NCBI RefSeq assembly: GCF_009834545.1
Contig: NZ_CP019427.1
Coordinates: 5,825,001-5,889,000 of the forward strand
Direction: 5' to 3'
DNA from: Pseudomonas sp. S04
Lineage (GTDB): Bacteria > Pseudomonadota > Gammaproteobacteria > Pseudomonadales > Pseudomonadaceae
Length of the DNA stretch: 64,000 bases
The notes beneath the pieces were generated by a model. That model did no database searches. It was not told where the DNA came from and saw nothing but the letters and a program-made list of their open reading frames with translations. The position numbers and the translations under genes are program-made. This document shows, one piece after another, positions 9,830 to 19,729 of the stretch; the first letter of the stretch is position 1; every line of letters begins with the position of its first letter.

Positions 9830-11194
9830 TTAGCCCTGCAACACACTCAGGGTCAGGTCCAGGCACTTGCGTGCCTTGGCCACCAGTTCATCGATTTCTG
9901 CCGGTGTGATCACCAGCGGCGGAGCGATGATCATGGTGTCGCCCACTGCGCGCATGATCAGCCCGTTGTCGAAGCAGAACTGCCGGCAGATCATGCCCAC
10001 ACCCTTGCCTTCGTAACGTTTGCGCGTGGCCTTGTCCTGAACCAGTTCGATTGCCCCCAACAGCCCTACTCCGCGAACTTCGCCCACCAAAGGGTGGTCG
10101 TTCAGCTCACGCAGACGCTTTTGCAAATACGGTGCCGTTTCTGCGTGGACGCGCTCGATAATTTTTTCGTCGCGCATGATGCGGATGTTTTCCAGGGCCA
10201 CTGCTGCTGCCACCGGGTGACCGGAGTAGGTAAAGCCGTGGTTGAAATCACCGCCCTCGTTGAGTACCTCGACCACGCTGTCACGCACGATCAGGCCACC
10301 CATAGGGATGTAGCCTGAGGTCAGGCCCTTGGCGATGGTCATCATGTCGGGCTTGAGGTCGTAGAAATCGGAACCGAACCACTCACCGGTGCGGCCGAAA
10401 CCACAAATCACCTCATCGGCGACGAACAGGATGTCGTACTTGGCGAGGATTTCCTTGATGCGCGGCCAGTAGCTTTCAGGCGGCACGATCACACCGCCGG
10501 CGCCCTGGATCGGCTCGGCAATAAAGGCGCCGACGTTGTCGACACCGACTTCGAGAATCTTTTCTTCCAACTGGTTGGCAGCCCAGATCCCGAATTCTTC
10601 CGGGGTCATGTCGCCACCTTCACCGAACCAGTAGGGTTGCGGAATGTGCACGATGCCCGGGATCGGCAAGTCGCCCTGTTCGTGCATATAGGTCATGCCG
10701 CCCAGGCTGGCGCCGGCCACGGTCGAACCGTGGTAGCCGTTTTTGCGGCTGATGATGACTTTCTTGTTCGGCTGGCCCTTGATCGCCCAGTAGTGGCGAA
10801 CCATACGCAGCATGGTGTCGTTGCCTTCGGAGCCGGAACCGGTGAAGAACACGTGGTTCATGCCTTGCGGGGCAATGTCGGCAATCGCCTTGGCCAGTTC
10901 CAGCACCGGTGGGTGAGCGGTCTGGAAGAACAGGTTGTAGTACGGCAGCTCGCGCATCTGTTTGCTGGCGGCGTCCGCCAGTTCGTCGCGACCGTAGCCG
11001 ATGGCCACGCACCACAGGCCGGCCATGCCGTCGAGGATCTTGTTGCCTTCGCTGTCCCACAGGTAAACGCCCTTGGCGCTGGTGATGATGCGCGGGCCTT
11101 TTTCCTTGAGCTGCTTGAAGTCACTGAACGGCGCCAGGTGATGGTCGTTGCTCAGGCTTTGCCATTCACGGGTTTGCGGGTTGTTGCTAGTCAT
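9830..11194 (-). CDS. spuC: polyamine:pyruvate aminotransferase (SpuC)
   Basis: A 454-residue class III PLP aminotransferase. The PLP-binding lysine lies in MMTIAKGLTSGYIPMGG, and FVADEVICGFGRTG is the cofactor aspartate region. In Pseudomonas this enzyme transfers the amino group of putrescine (and other diamines) to pyruvate, giving 4-aminobutanal and alanine, a route parallel to gamma-glutamylation. It is downstream of spuB with a 55-base gap and upstream of the binding-protein genes, as in the spu locus. Confidence 0.93.
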   Translation of the reverse strand: MTSNNPQTREWQSLSNDHHLAPFSDFKQLKEKGPRIITSAKGVYLWDSEGNKILDGMAGLWCVAIGYGRDELADAASKQMRELPYYNLFFQTAHPPVLELAKAIADIAPQGMNHVFFTGSGSEGNDTMLRMVRHYWAIKGQPNKKVIISRKNGYHGSTVAGASLGGMTYMHEQGDLPIPGIVHIPQPYWFGEGGDMTPEEFGIWAANQLEEKILEVGVDNVGAFIAEPIQGAGGVIVPPESYWPRIKEILAKYDILFVADEVICGFGRTGEWFGSDFYDLKPDMMTIAKGLTSGYIPMGGLIVRDSVVEVLNEGGDFNHGFTYSGHPVAAAVALENIRIMRDEKIIERVHAETAPYLQKRLRELNDHPLVGEVRGVGLLGAIELVQDKATRKRYEGKGVGMICRQFCFDNGLIMRAVGDTMIIAPPLVITPAEIDELVAKARKCLDLTLSVLQG

Positions 11195-11249
11195 AAAGCG
11201 CTCCTTCCTAGTGAGGTGAGGGTGCGGCTGGTGGGCCGCACCCGGCGTG

Positions 11250-12608
11250 TCAGACGGCGAATAGCAGGAATTCCCGTTCCCACGAACTGATCACGCGCTT
11301 GAAGTTTTCATGCTCGGCCCGCTTGACCGCGACGTAGCCAGTGATGAAGTTGTGACCCAGGTATTTCTCGATGGTCTTGCTGTTTTCCATACGCTCCAGG
11401 GCGTCTTCGATGGTCAACGGCAGACGCAGGTTGCGTCGCTCGTAACCACGTCCAACTACCGGGGCGCTTGGGTTGAGGCCTTCGACCATGCCGATGTAGC
11501 CGCACAACAGGCTCGCGGCAATCGCCAGGTACGGGTTGGCGTCGGCGCCCGGCAGGCGGTTTTCCACCCGACGGTTCTGTGGCCCCGCATCCGGAACCCG
11601 CAGGCCCACGGTGCGGTTCTCTTCGCCCCATTCCACGTTGACCGGTGCCGAGGTGTCCGGCAGGAAGCGGCGGAACGAGTTGACGTTGGGGGCGAACAGC
11701 GGCAGCAGTTCAGGGATGAACTTCTGCAGGCCACCAATGTGATTGAGGAACAGCTGGCTCATGGTCCCGTCTTCATTGGAGAAGACGTTCTTGCCAGTCT
11801 CGATGTCGATGATGCTCTGGTGCAGGTGCATGGCGCTGCCCGGCTCGCCCGTCATCGGCTTGGCCATGAACGTCGCGGCCACGTCGTGCTTGAGCGCGGC
11901 TTCGCGCATGGTGCGCTTGAACACCAGGATCTGGTCGGCCAGGGACAGTGCGTCACCGTGACGGAAGTTGATTTCCATCTGCGCCGTGCCGTCCTCGTGG
12001 ATCAGCGTGTCCAGGTCCAGCTCCTGCAGTTCGCACCAGTCGTAGACGTCTTCGAACAACGGGTCGAATTCGTTGGCGGCTTCAATGGAGAACGACTGGC
12101 GACCGATCTCCGGACGCCCGGAACGGCCGATCGGCGGTTGCAGCGGATAGTCCGGGTCGTCGCTGCGCTTGGTCAGGTAAAACTCCATTTCCGGCGCCAC
12201 GATCGGCTGCCAGCCCTTGTCGGCATAGAGCTTGAGAACCTTCTTGAGCACGTTGCGCGGCGACAGCTCGATCGGGTTGCCCTGCTTGTCGTAGGTGTCG
12301 TGGATCACCTGGGCGGTCGGCTCGATGGCCCAGGGCACGAGGAACACTGCGTTCTGGTCGGGACGGCAGATCATGTCGATGTCGGCCGGGTCGAGCAGCT
12401 CGTAATAGATGTCGTCTTCGACATAGTCGCCCGTCACTGTTTGCAGCAGCACACTCTCGGGCAGGCGCATGCCTTTTTCGGCAATGAACTTGTTGGTCGG
12501 CGAAATCTTGCCGCGGGTGATCCCGGTCAAGTCGGCGATCATGCATTCGACTTCTGTGATCTTGTGGTCTTTCAACCAATCGGTGAGCTGGTCGAGGTTG
12601 TTACTCAT
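11250..12608 (-). CDS. spuB: gamma-glutamylpolyamine synthetase (glutamine synthetase family, SpuB)
   Basis: This 452-residue glutamine synthetase-like enzyme begins with a short beta-grasp domain (EVECMIADLTGITRGK) and continues with the catalytic domain (MEFYL, GTAQMEINFRHGD, MAKPMTGEPGSAMHLHQS, VGLRVPDAGPQNRRVENRLPGADANPYLA). In Pseudomonas such proteins ligate glutamate to polyamines at the cost of ATP (the Pau/Puu pathway). Its start is 458 bases from the divergent spuI start plus the degraded spuA interval, which lies immediately upstream on the same strand. Confidence 0.92.
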   Translation of the reverse strand: MSNNLDQLTDWLKDHKITEVECMIADLTGITRGKISPTNKFIAEKGMRLPESVLLQTVTGDYVEDDIYYELLDPADIDMICRPDQNAVFLVPWAIEPTAQVIHDTYDKQGNPIELSPRNVLKKVLKLYADKGWQPIVAPEMEFYLTKRSDDPDYPLQPPIGRSGRPEIGRQSFSIEAANEFDPLFEDVYDWCELQELDLDTLIHEDGTAQMEINFRHGDALSLADQILVFKRTMREAALKHDVAATFMAKPMTGEPGSAMHLHQSIIDIETGKNVFSNEDGTMSQLFLNHIGGLQKFIPELLPLFAPNVNSFRRFLPDTSAPVNVEWGEENRTVGLRVPDAGPQNRRVENRLPGADANPYLAIAASLLCGYIGMVEGLNPSAPVVGRGYERRNLRLPLTIEDALERMENSKTIEKYLGHNFITGYVAVKRAEHENFKRVISSWEREFLLFAV

Positions 12609-12646
12609 AAATGCCTCTGGGCTGAGTGTCCTGACTTCATTAAGAG

Positions 12647-13066
12647 TCAGGCGATGTTTGACGCATCCGCGTCGCGTTGTCGTGTCTGGGCCATGGCCAA
12701 GCCATGCGGGTTAAAGCTTACCTGCCATTGGGGCCTGGTTTGCACACTTGCAGCAAAAGCCGTGCGTGCAGGAACACCAACGCCGGCGCGAATCAATGGG
12801 CAGGGAGTGGCAACGCGTGCAGAATCATGAGCAGTTCCCGGCGTACTCGCAGGACCGCTATAGTGAACAGGATCTATATTGGAGGAAGTGCCACTAAAGA
12901 GAGGGGCTTCCACAACGTCCAGAATATCGGACGGGGATAGCTGCTCCGGCAACGCCGGCAGGCCCTTGGCCGCCGCGCGGACGGACGTGTCGCCACTGAT
13001 GTGGCACGCATGCAGACCGATCTGCCTGGAGCAGGTGGTCACGCCGATTGACGGCAGGCGAGACAT
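12647..13066 (-). pseudogene. spuA: gutted spuA/puuD remnant (class I glutamine amidotransferase-like), still an open frame
   Basis: An uninterrupted 139-codon frame begins like SpuA, the gamma-glutamyl-polyamine hydrolase (IGVTTCSRQIGLHACHISGD, SPSDILD, GPAS-PGTAHD-AR, PLIRAGV) and ends like its C-terminus (WQVSFNPHGLA). Intact SpuA is about 250 residues (from memory). Missing are the whole middle with the nucleophile elbow (LGICRG) and the QWHPEW histidine-glutamate pair, which here reads TRPQW. Smaller losses occur near residues 30-55. The three catalytic residues are therefore absent and the product cannot be an amidotransferase. It sits exactly where spuA belongs, between spuB and spuI. 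That the frame survives several deletions is odd; it could be recent decay or a shortened expressed protein. Confidence 0.82.
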
Positions 13067-13344
13067 GAAGCACCCCGGTATTATTGCTGTTATGGGTTTG
13101 ATTCGAGCTTAGCCTTGTTCATTTTTTTACACAACACCCCCGTAAAAAATACAACACGGCCCGCTCAAGCCTGCGGGCGGCAACGAAGGGAAAGGGATCA
13201 AAACGCCCCAAACTGCCTCAAAAATGCCCTTCGAGCGCTTTTTTAGGGCAAAAAAGGCCTCGCTTGACTTCGGCATGCCGTTCGGGTTGACTGGAATCTG
13301 AAAAGATCAATGATTGATATTTTTAACAACAAAGGTGTTGCATC

Positions 13345-14721
13345 ATGTCGGTACCCCCGCGTGCCGTTCAGCTTAACGAAGCGAACGCGTTCCTTAAGGA
13401 ACATCCTGAGGTTCTGTACGTTGACCTTCTGATTGCGGATATGAATGGTGTGGTGCGCGGCAAGCGCATCGAACGCACCAGTCTCCACAAGGTTTACGAG
13501 AAAGGCATCAACCTGCCGGCCTCTCTATTTGCTCTGGATATCAATGGTTCGACGGTGGAAAGCACCGGCCTGGGCCTGGACATCGGCGATGCTGACCGAA
13601 TCTGCTATCCAATCCCCGACACCCTGTGCAATGAGCCTTGGCAAAAGCGCCCTACCGCGCAACTGTTGATGACCATGCACGAACTCGAAGGTGAGCCATT
13701 CTTCGCCGACCCGCGTGAAGTACTGGCCAATGTAGTGCGCAAGTTTGACGAAATGGGCCTGACTATCTGCGCCGCCTTCGAACTGGAGTTCTACCTGATC
13801 GACCAGGAGAACGTGAACGGTCGCCCGCAACCCCCTCGCTCGCCGGTTTCCGGCAAACGCCCGCACTCGACACAGGTCTACCTGATCGACGACCTCGACG
13901 AATACGTCGACTGCCTCCAGGACATCCTGGAAGGTGCGAAGGAGCAAGGCATCCCGGCTGACGCCATCGTCAAGGAAAGTGCTCCGGCGCAGTTCGAAGT
14001 CAACCTGCACCACGTTGCCGACCCGATCAAGGCCTGCGACTACGCGGTACTGCTCAAGCGTCTGATCAAGAACATCGCCTACGACCATGAGATGGACACC
14101 ACCTTCATGGCCAAGCCTTACCCAGGCCAGGCGGGTAACGGTCTGCACGTCCACATCTCGATCCTTGATAAAGACGGCAAGAATATTTTTGCCAGTGAGG
14201 ATCCCGAGCAGAACGCCGCACTGCGTCACGCGATCGGCGGTGTGCTCGAGACCCTACCGGCGCAGATGGCTTTCCTCTGCCCGAACGTCAACTCCTACCG
14301 TCGTTTCGGCGCACAGTTCTACGTGCCGAACTCGCCGTGCTGGGGCCTGGACAACCGCACCGTGGCGATTCGTGTGCCAACCGGTTCCTCCGATGCCGTG
14401 CGCATCGAACACCGTGTGGCCGGCGCCGATGCCAACCCGTACCTGCTGATGGCTTCGGTCCTGGCAGGCGTGCACCACGGCCTGGTCAACAAGATCGAGC
14501 CTGGCGCACCAGTGGAAGGCAACAGCTACGAGCAGAACGAGCAGAGCCTGCCGAACAACCTGCGCGACGCATTGCGCGAGCTGGACGACAGCGAAGTCAT
14601 GGCCAAGTACATCGATCCGAAATACATCGATATCTTCGTGGCCTGTAAAGAGAGCGAGCTGGAGGAGTTCGAACACTCCATCTCCGACCTCGAGTACAAC
14701 TGGTACCTGCATACCGTGTAA
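13345..14721 (+). CDS. spuI: gamma-glutamylpolyamine synthetase (glutamine synthetase family, SpuI)
   Basis: A 458-residue glutamine synthetase-like ligase with the same catalytic signatures as spuB (FELEFYLID, SAPAQFEVNLHHV, MAKPYPGQAGNGLHVHIS, VAIRVPTGSSDAVRIEHRVAGADANPYLLMA), only distantly similar elsewhere. Family role: ATP-dependent gamma-glutamylation of putrescine or other polyamines in catabolism. It is transcribed away from the spuA remnant and spuB. ATG 13345 is preceded by AAAGGTG. An intrinsic terminator follows within 15 bases of the stop. Confidence 0.92.
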   Translation: MSVPPRAVQLNEANAFLKEHPEVLYVDLLIADMNGVVRGKRIERTSLHKVYEKGINLPASLFALDINGSTVESTGLGLDIGDADRICYPIPDTLCNEPWQKRPTAQLLMTMHELEGEPFFADPREVLANVVRKFDEMGLTICAAFELEFYLIDQENVNGRPQPPRSPVSGKRPHSTQVYLIDDLDEYVDCLQDILEGAKEQGIPADAIVKESAPAQFEVNLHHVADPIKACDYAVLLKRLIKNIAYDHEMDTTFMAKPYPGQAGNGLHVHISILDKDGKNIFASEDPEQNAALRHAIGGVLETLPAQMAFLCPNVNSYRRFGAQFYVPNSPCWGLDNRTVAIRVPTGSSDAVRIEHRVAGADANPYLLMASVLAGVHHGLVNKIEPGAPVEGNSYEQNEQSLPNNLRDALRELDDSEVMAKYIDPKYIDIFVACKESELEEFEHSISDLEYNWYLHTV

Positions 14722-14733
14722 GCGGTTGCAGTA

Positions 14734-14775
14734 AAAAAAACGCCATCGTGCCTAATTGGCCGATGGCGTTTTTTT
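14734..14775 (+). terminator. intrinsic terminator of spuI
   Basis: CGCCATCG (14741-14748) pairs with CGATGGCG (14761-14768), extended by an A-run on the left and a T-run on the right, with a 12-base loop. It ends transcription of spuI about 50 bases after its stop. Confidence 0.9.
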
Positions 14776-14803
14776 ATGGCCGCCTTTGGCGAATCGTCGG
14801 AGC

Positions 14804-14893
14804 GCCGCCATCGCGAGCAAGCTCGCTCCCACAGGGCCTTGTTTAGCACCCGGATACTGCGTGCATAGCAGATCCTTGCTCGCGATGGCGGCC
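14804..14893. repeat. REP element with partial inverted partner
   Basis: A full REP (GCCGCCATCGCGAGCAAGCT to CCCACAGG, 14804-14836) is followed by a half copy (CTTGCTCGCGATGGCGGCC, 14875-14893) in the gap between spuI and the TetR gene. Confidence 0.75.
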
Positions 14894-14950
14894 GACGAGA
14901 CAACACACAACCCGACTCGTACAATGCCCCCTGCCCTGCAGGAGACTTCA

Positions 14951-15601
14951 ATGACCCGGCCCGCCACTCTTCGTAAACCCCGCGCTCGCAGCCAGGCCCG
15001 GATCGACTCAATCCTCGATGCCGCCCGCACGCTGCTGGCCGCCGAAGGCGTGGCCAGTTTGTCGATCTACAGCGTGGCCGAGCGGGCCGAGATTCCGCCA
15101 TCGTCGGTGTACCATTTCTTCGCCAGCGTCCCGGCGCTGCTCGAAGCCCTGACGGCCGACGTCCACGCCGCGTTCCGCGCCTGCCTGCAAGCACCTATCG
15201 ACCATGACACCCTCAGTGGCTGGCGTGACCTGTCGCGGCTGGTCGAGCAACGCATGCTGCAGATCTACAGCGAAGACGCCGCCGCCCGCCAGTTGATCCT
15301 GGCCCAGCACGGGCTCACCGAAGTCACTCAGGCCGACCGCCAGCACGACCTCGAACTGGGCGACCTGATGCACACCCTCTTCGACCAGCACTTTGCACTG
15401 CCAGCGCTGCCCACCGACGTCGACGTGTTTGCCCTGGCCATGGAGCTGGGTGATCGGGTGTATGCGCGCTCGGTGCAGCAGCATGGGCAGATCACCCCGC
15501 GCATGGCGGAGGAAGGGATGCGGGTGTTTGATGCGTACCTGGGGTTGTATCTGCCGCCTTACCTGCCTAAACGCGCTGGTAATCCCCCAGCAAGCCCATA
15601 A
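14951..15601 (+). CDS. TetR/AcrR family transcriptional regulator
   Basis: The product (216 residues) has an N-terminal helix-turn-helix of TetR type (RIDSILDAARTLLAAEGVASLSIYSVAERAEI, PPSSVYHFFASVPALL) and a helical C-terminal ligand domain. The start at ATG 14951 follows CAGGAGACTTCA; an earlier in-frame ATG lies in the REP region and is unlikely. It converges with the ssu operon across a shared terminator. Target genes cannot be told from sequence. Confidence 0.87.
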   Translation: MTRPATLRKPRARSQARIDSILDAARTLLAAEGVASLSIYSVAERAEIPPSSVYHFFASVPALLEALTADVHAAFRACLQAPIDHDTLSGWRDLSRLVEQRMLQIYSEDAAARQLILAQHGLTEVTQADRQHDLELGDLMHTLFDQHFALPALPTDVDVFALAMELGDRVYARSVQQHGQITPRMAEEGMRVFDAYLGLYLPPYLPKRAGNPPASP

Positions 15602-15602
15602 A

Positions 15603-15636
15603 AAAACCCCGAAGGGCTCACACCCTTCGGGGTTGT
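15603..15636. terminator. intrinsic terminator shared by tetR gene and ssu operon
   Basis: AACCCCGAAGGG (15605-15616) pairs perfectly with CCCTTCGGGGTT (15623-15634) around a 6-base loop. The A-run at 15600-15606 gives a T-run on the minus strand, so it best terminates the ssuF end; for the TetR gene the tail is weaker. Confidence 0.9.
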
Positions 15637-15650
15637 TCGTAGCGCACGGC

Positions 15651-15866
15651 TTACAACTTGGCGATCGAGACCTCGGTGGACTTTACGAAGGCGATCACTT
15701 CGCTGCCGATCACCAGTTCCAGCTCCTTGACCGAGCGGGTGGTGATCACCGAGGTGACGATACCGGAAGCGGTTTGCACGTCGATTTCCGACAACACATC
15801 GCCTTCGACGATTTCCTTGATGGTGCCTTTGAACTGGTTGCGAACGTTGATGGCTTTGATAGTCAT
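15651..15866 (-). CDS. ssuF: molybdopterin-binding (Mop/TOBE) protein SsuF
   Basis: This 71-residue protein is a single Mop/TOBE domain (NQFKGTIKEIVEGDVLSEID, VITTRSVKELELVIGSEV, AFVKSTEVSI). In P. putida the ssu operon ends with ssuF, a small molybdopterin-binding-like protein needed for use of some sulfur sources. The position here, last in the operon 33 bases after ssuB, matches. Confidence 0.88.
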   Translation of the reverse strand: MTIKAINVRNQFKGTIKEIVEGDVLSEIDVQTASGIVTSVITTRSVKELELVIGSEVIAFVKSTEVSIAKL

Positions 15867-15899
15867 GAGGGTGATTCCTGTCGTGGGAAGAACGATGAG

Positions 15900-16706
15900 T
15901 TATTGAGCCCAGCGCAATTGCGTGGGCAAGGGTGAAACAGGTTCCGGCTCGGGCGGTACGCCCGGCAGGGCCAACACTCGGTTGAGCACTTCGGTTTCCA
16001 GCGCTGCCAGTCGATGTGAACCGCGAACCCGAGGGCGCGGCAACTCGACGTGCAGGTCCAGGCCAATCTCGCCCTCCTCGATCAGCAGCACCCGGTCGGC
16101 AATCGCCACGGCTTCGCTGACATCGTGGGTCACCAGCAACACGGTAAAACCATGCTGCTGCCACAGGCGCTCAATCAGTTGCTGCATTTCAATCCGGGTC
16201 AGGGCGTCCAGGGCACCCAGCGGCTCATCGAGCAACAGCAGGCGCGGCTGGTGGATCAGTGCCCGGGCCAGGGCCACCCGTTGTTTCTGCCCGCCGGACA
16301 AGGCCGCCGGCCATTCATCGGCGCGGTCGGCCAGGCCCACTGCTTCCAGGGCATCCAGGGCCTGCTGGCGCCAGTTGCCCTTGAGGCCGAGACCGACGTT
16401 GTCGATGACCTTTTTCCAGGGCAGCAAACGCGCCTCCTGGAACATCAGCCGGGTATCCTCCCGGGCCTCGCTGAGCGCTGCCGAGCCCGCCAGCAATTGT
16501 CCGTCCGTTGGCTGGTCGAGGCCGGCGAGCAAGCGCAGCAAGGTGCTTTTGCCGCAGCCGCTACGACCGACCACCGCGACGAACTGACCGGCCGGAATAT
16601 GCAGGTCGATGTCGCGCAGCACTTGCCGCGCACCAAAGGTCTTTTGCAGCTTGCGCACCACCAGGGGAATCCCGCGCAGCAGGCGCGGCGGTTGTTGAGC
16701 CGTCAT
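15900..16706 (-). CDS. ssuB: alkanesulfonate ABC transporter ATP-binding protein SsuB
   Basis: A 268-residue ABC ATPase: Walker [14 protein letters not shown], signature [15 protein letters not shown], Walker [13 protein letters not shown], then the switch histidine in [10 protein letters not shown]. It powers uptake of aliphatic sulfonates with SsuA and SsuC. I start it at ATG 16706 ([10 protein letters not shown]), which overlaps the SsuC stop as ATGA; the frame is open further upstream inside ssuC. Confidence 0.93.
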   Translation of the reverse strand: MTAQQPPRLLRGIPLVVRKLQKTFGARQVLRDIDLHIPAGQFVAVVGRSGCGKSTLLRLLAGLDQPTDGQLLAGSAALSEAREDTRLMFQEARLLPWKKVIDNVGLGLKGNWRQQALDALEAVGLADRADEWPAALSGGQKQRVALARALIHQPRLLLLDEPLGALDALTRIEMQQLIERLWQQHGFTVLLVTHDVSEAVAIADRVLLIEEGEIGLDLHVELPRPRVRGSHRLAALETEVLNRVLALPGVPPEPEPVSPLPTQLRWAQ

Positions 16707-17491
16707 GCTGCATCTCCCTTGGCCACTTGATAGGCCGGATGCCAGCGCAGCCACACCCGTTCCAGGCCTCGGGCCGCGAGGTCGGCCAATTTGCCGAGTA
16801 CCGCATAGAGCACAATCGCCAGCACCACCACGTCGGTCTGCAGGAACTCCCGGGCATTCATCGCCAGGTAGCCAATGCCGGAGCTGGCCGAGATGGTTTC
16901 GGCCACGATCAGCGTCAACCACATGAAGCCCAGGGCAAAACGCACCCCCACCAGAATCGACGGCAACGCACCCGGCAGAATCACCTGGCGAAACAGGCTG
17001 AAACCGCTCAAGCCATAGCTGCGCGCCATTTCCACCAGCGCCGGGTCGACGTTACGAATGCCGTGGTAGGTATTGAGGTAGATCGGGAACAACGTGCCCA
17101 GGGCCACCAGGAAAATCTTCGCCGACTCGTCGATGCCGAACCACAGGATCACCAGCGGAATCAGCGCCAGATGCGGCACGTTGCGGATCATCTGCACCGA
17201 ACTGTCGAGCAGGCGTTCACCCCACTTTGACAGGCCGGTGATGAAACCCAGCACCAGGCCGATGCCACCGCCGATGACAAATCCGAGGCCAGCACGCCAG
17301 CCGCTGATGGCCAGGTGTTTCCAGATTTCGCCGCTTTGCACCAGGCTCACGCCCGCCTCGATCACCGCGATCGGAGCCGGCAGAATCCGCGTCGACAACC
17401 AGCCCGCCGACACCGACAACTGCCACACCGCCAGCAACAGCACCGGCAGGGCCCAGGGCGCGAGACTGTGAATAAGGGTTTGCTTCTTCAT
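16703..17491 (-). CDS. ssuC: alkanesulfonate ABC transporter permease SsuC
   Basis: This 262-residue permease has an N-terminal membrane segment ([21 protein letters not shown]), further hydrophobic segments and an EAA-type loop ([33 protein letters not shown]), as in SsuC/TauC. It forms the membrane channel of the sulfonate importer. It starts 8 bases after ssuD and overlaps ssuB by 4 bases. Confidence 0.93.
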   Translation of the reverse strand: MKKQTLIHSLAPWALPVLLLAVWQLSVSAGWLSTRILPAPIAVIEAGVSLVQSGEIWKHLAISGWRAGLGFVIGGGIGLVLGFITGLSKWGERLLDSSVQMIRNVPHLALIPLVILWFGIDESAKIFLVALGTLFPIYLNTYHGIRNVDPALVEMARSYGLSGFSLFRQVILPGALPSILVGVRFALGFMWLTLIVAETISASSGIGYLAMNAREFLQTDVVVLAIVLYAVLGKLADLAARGLERVWLRWHPAYQVAKGDAA

Positions 17492-17499
17492 GGCGCGCC

Positions 17500-18648
17500 T
17501 CAGCTCTGGGACGCGGCTTTGGGAAGAATGTCGTTGGCAACCATTTCACCGAACGGACTGACGTAACCGCCCGTTTTTGGCAACTCGGGACGTTCGATGT
17601 CGAGGTGCGGGAACAGCAGTTCGGCCACCCGGTACGACTCTTCCAGGTGTGGATAACCGGAGAAGATGAAGGTGTCGATGCCCAGGTCCGCGTACTCCTT
17701 GACCCGTGCTGCCACGGTCGGGCCATCGCCGACCAGCGCCGTGCCGGCACCACCACGGACCAGGCCGACACCGGCCCACAGGTTCGGGCTGACTTCCAGG
17801 TTGTCGCGACTGCCACCGTGCAGCGCAGCCATGCGTTGCTGGCCCACCGAGTCAAAGCGCGCCAACGATGCCTGGGCCCGGGCGATAGTGTCGTCATCCA
17901 GATGGGAAATCAGCCGGTCCGCGGCCTGCCAGGCTTCGTCATTGGTTTCGCGCACGATCACGTGCAGGCGAATGCCGAAGCGCACGGTACGGCCCAGCTT
18001 GGCTGCCTTCTCCCGAACCTGTGCGATTTTCTCGGCGACCGCGGCCGGAGGCTCGCCCCAGGTCAAGACCATTTCGACCTGCTCGGCCGCCAGGTCCTGC
18101 GCCGCTTCGGAAGAGCCGCCGAAGTACAGCGGTGGACGCGGCTGCTGGATCGGCGGATAGAGCAATTTGGCGCCTTTGACGCTGATGTGTTGTCCGTCGT
18201 AATCGACGGTTTCGCCTTCCAGCACGCGGCGCCAGATCCGGGTGAATTCCACGGAGGCCTGATAACGCTCTTCGTGACTGAGGAACAAGCCATCGCCCGC
18301 CAACTCTTCCGGGTCACCGCCGGTCACCAGGTTGAACAGCGCCCGGCCCCCGGACAAGCGATCCAGGGTCGCCGCCTGACGCGCCGCCACCGTCGGCGAA
18401 ATGATCCCTGGGCGCAGGGCGACCAGGAACTTCAGGCGCTGGGTCACCGGGATCAGCGAGGCCGCCACCAGCCACGAGTCTTCGCAGGAGCGTCCGGTAG
18501 GGATCAACACCCCGCCGAAACCCAGGCGATCCGCCGCCTGGGCGACTTGTTGCAGGTAGCCATGGTCAACGGCGCGCGCGCCTTCGGCGGTGCCAAGGTA
18601 ATGGCCGTCGCCGTGGGTAGGCAGGAACCAGAAAATATTGAGGCTCAT
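17500..18648 (-). CDS. ssuD: FMNH2-dependent alkanesulfonate monooxygenase SsuD
   Basis: The product (382 residues) is a bacterial luciferase-like flavin monooxygenase. It starts [20 protein letters not shown], which is characteristic of SsuD, and keeps the family's [23 protein letters not shown] and FSGYPHLEE stretches. It oxidises C-S bonds of alkanesulfonates with reduced FMN supplied by SsuE, releasing sulfite and an aldehyde in the cytoplasm. ATG 18648 is preceded by GGAGACCACTCC; an in-frame ATG at 18690 lies inside ssuA and is rejected. Confidence 0.95.
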   Translation of the reverse strand: MSLNIFWFLPTHGDGHYLGTAEGARAVDHGYLQQVAQAADRLGFGGVLIPTGRSCEDSWLVAASLIPVTQRLKFLVALRPGIISPTVAARQAATLDRLSGGRALFNLVTGGDPEELAGDGLFLSHEERYQASVEFTRIWRRVLEGETVDYDGQHISVKGAKLLYPPIQQPRPPLYFGGSSEAAQDLAAEQVEMVLTWGEPPAAVAEKIAQVREKAAKLGRTVRFGIRLHVIVRETNDEAWQAADRLISHLDDDTIARAQASLARFDSVGQQRMAALHGGSRDNLEVSPNLWAGVGLVRGGAGTALVGDGPTVAARVKEYADLGIDTFIFSGYPHLEESYRVAELLFPHLDIERPELPKTGGYVSPFGEMVANDILPKAASQS

Positions 18649-18673
18649 GGAGTGGTCTCCTTGGAAAGTCGGG

Positions 18674-19639
18674 TTACTGGGTTTTGGCAACGGTCGCCGG
18701 CGGCGTCCAGATCACGTCTTTGATGCTCAAGGGTTTAGGGATCAACTTGAGCTGGTAGAAGCTGTCGGCGATTTTCTGCTGCGCCGCGACCACTTCCGGC
18801 GTCAGGAAGTGCGCACCGTAGCCCTGGCGTTTCACCGAGGTCAGAGTGATGTCGGCGGGTAGGCCGAGCAGTGGCGCCACCTGTTTGGTCACGTCTTCGG
18901 GATTGGCCTGGGACCACTCACCGACAGCGCGGACTTCATCCACCAGGGTCTTGATCACGGCCGGGTGCTGCTCGGCGTAAGGCTTGGTGGCCAGGTAGAA
19001 TTGGTGGTTGTCGACGATGCCTTTGCCATCACGCAAGGTGCGTGCCTGCAGTTGCTGTTCGGCGGCAGCCTGGTACGGGTCCCAGATCACCCAGGCGTCG
19101 ACGCTGCCACGCTCGAATGCCGCACGGGCATCGGCTGGGGGCAGGAATACGGTCTGGATGTCGCTGTATTTGAGGCCGGCGTCTTCCAGGGCGCGCACCA
19201 GCAGGTAGTGCACGTTGGAGCCCTTGTTGAGCACGACTTTCTTGCCCTTGAGGTCCTGTACCGATTTGATCGCCGAGTCCTTCGGCACCAGGATCGCTTC
19301 ACTGTGGGGAGCGGGCGGCTCGTAGGCGACATAGAGCAGATCGGCACCAGCGGCCTGGGCGAACACTGGCGGGGTTTCGCCGGTCACGCCGAAGTCGATG
19401 GAGCCGACGTTCAAGCCTTCGAGCAGTTGCGGGCCACCGGGGAATTCGGTCCATTGCACGTCGACGCCTTGGGCGGCGAGGCTTTTCTCCAGGGTGCCCT
19501 TGGCTTTGAGCAGCACCAGGGTGCCGTATTTCTGATAGCCGATACGTAACGTCTCGGCCTGAGCTTGAGTAATGGCGCCGAAGGACACAGCCGCAGCAAA
19601 CAGAGCGACCAGACCGCGACGCAAAATGACAGGGCGCAT
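18674..19639 (-). CDS. ssuA: sulfonate ABC transporter substrate-binding protein SsuA
   Basis: A 321-residue periplasmic binding protein with a signal peptide ([21 protein letters not shown]) followed by [39 protein letters not shown] and [14 protein letters not shown], typical of SsuA. It captures aliphatic sulfonates for SsuBC. The start at ATG 19639 follows AGGAGAGCGCC. It lies between ssuE and ssuD, the order known in Pseudomonas. Confidence 0.93.
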   Translation of the reverse strand: MRPVILRRGLVALFAAAVSFGAITQAQAETLRIGYQKYGTLVLLKAKGTLEKSLAAQGVDVQWTEFPGGPQLLEGLNVGSIDFGVTGETPPVFAQAAGADLLYVAYEPPAPHSEAILVPKDSAIKSVQDLKGKKVVLNKGSNVHYLLVRALEDAGLKYSDIQTVFLPPADARAAFERGSVDAWVIWDPYQAAAEQQLQARTLRDGKGIVDNHQFYLATKPYAEQHPAVIKTLVDEVRAVGEWSQANPEDVTKQVAPLLGLPADITLTSVKRQGYGAHFLTPEVVAAQQKIADSFYQLKLIPKPLSIKDVIWTPPATVAKTQ

Positions 19640-19729
19640 GGCGCTCTCCTTTTTGCAGTGGGGTTGTGGCTGCACCTGCTTGCCCGTTAGCGGGCGAGTA
19701 AGGCCAGTACTTCAAACTTCGGGTAGGGC

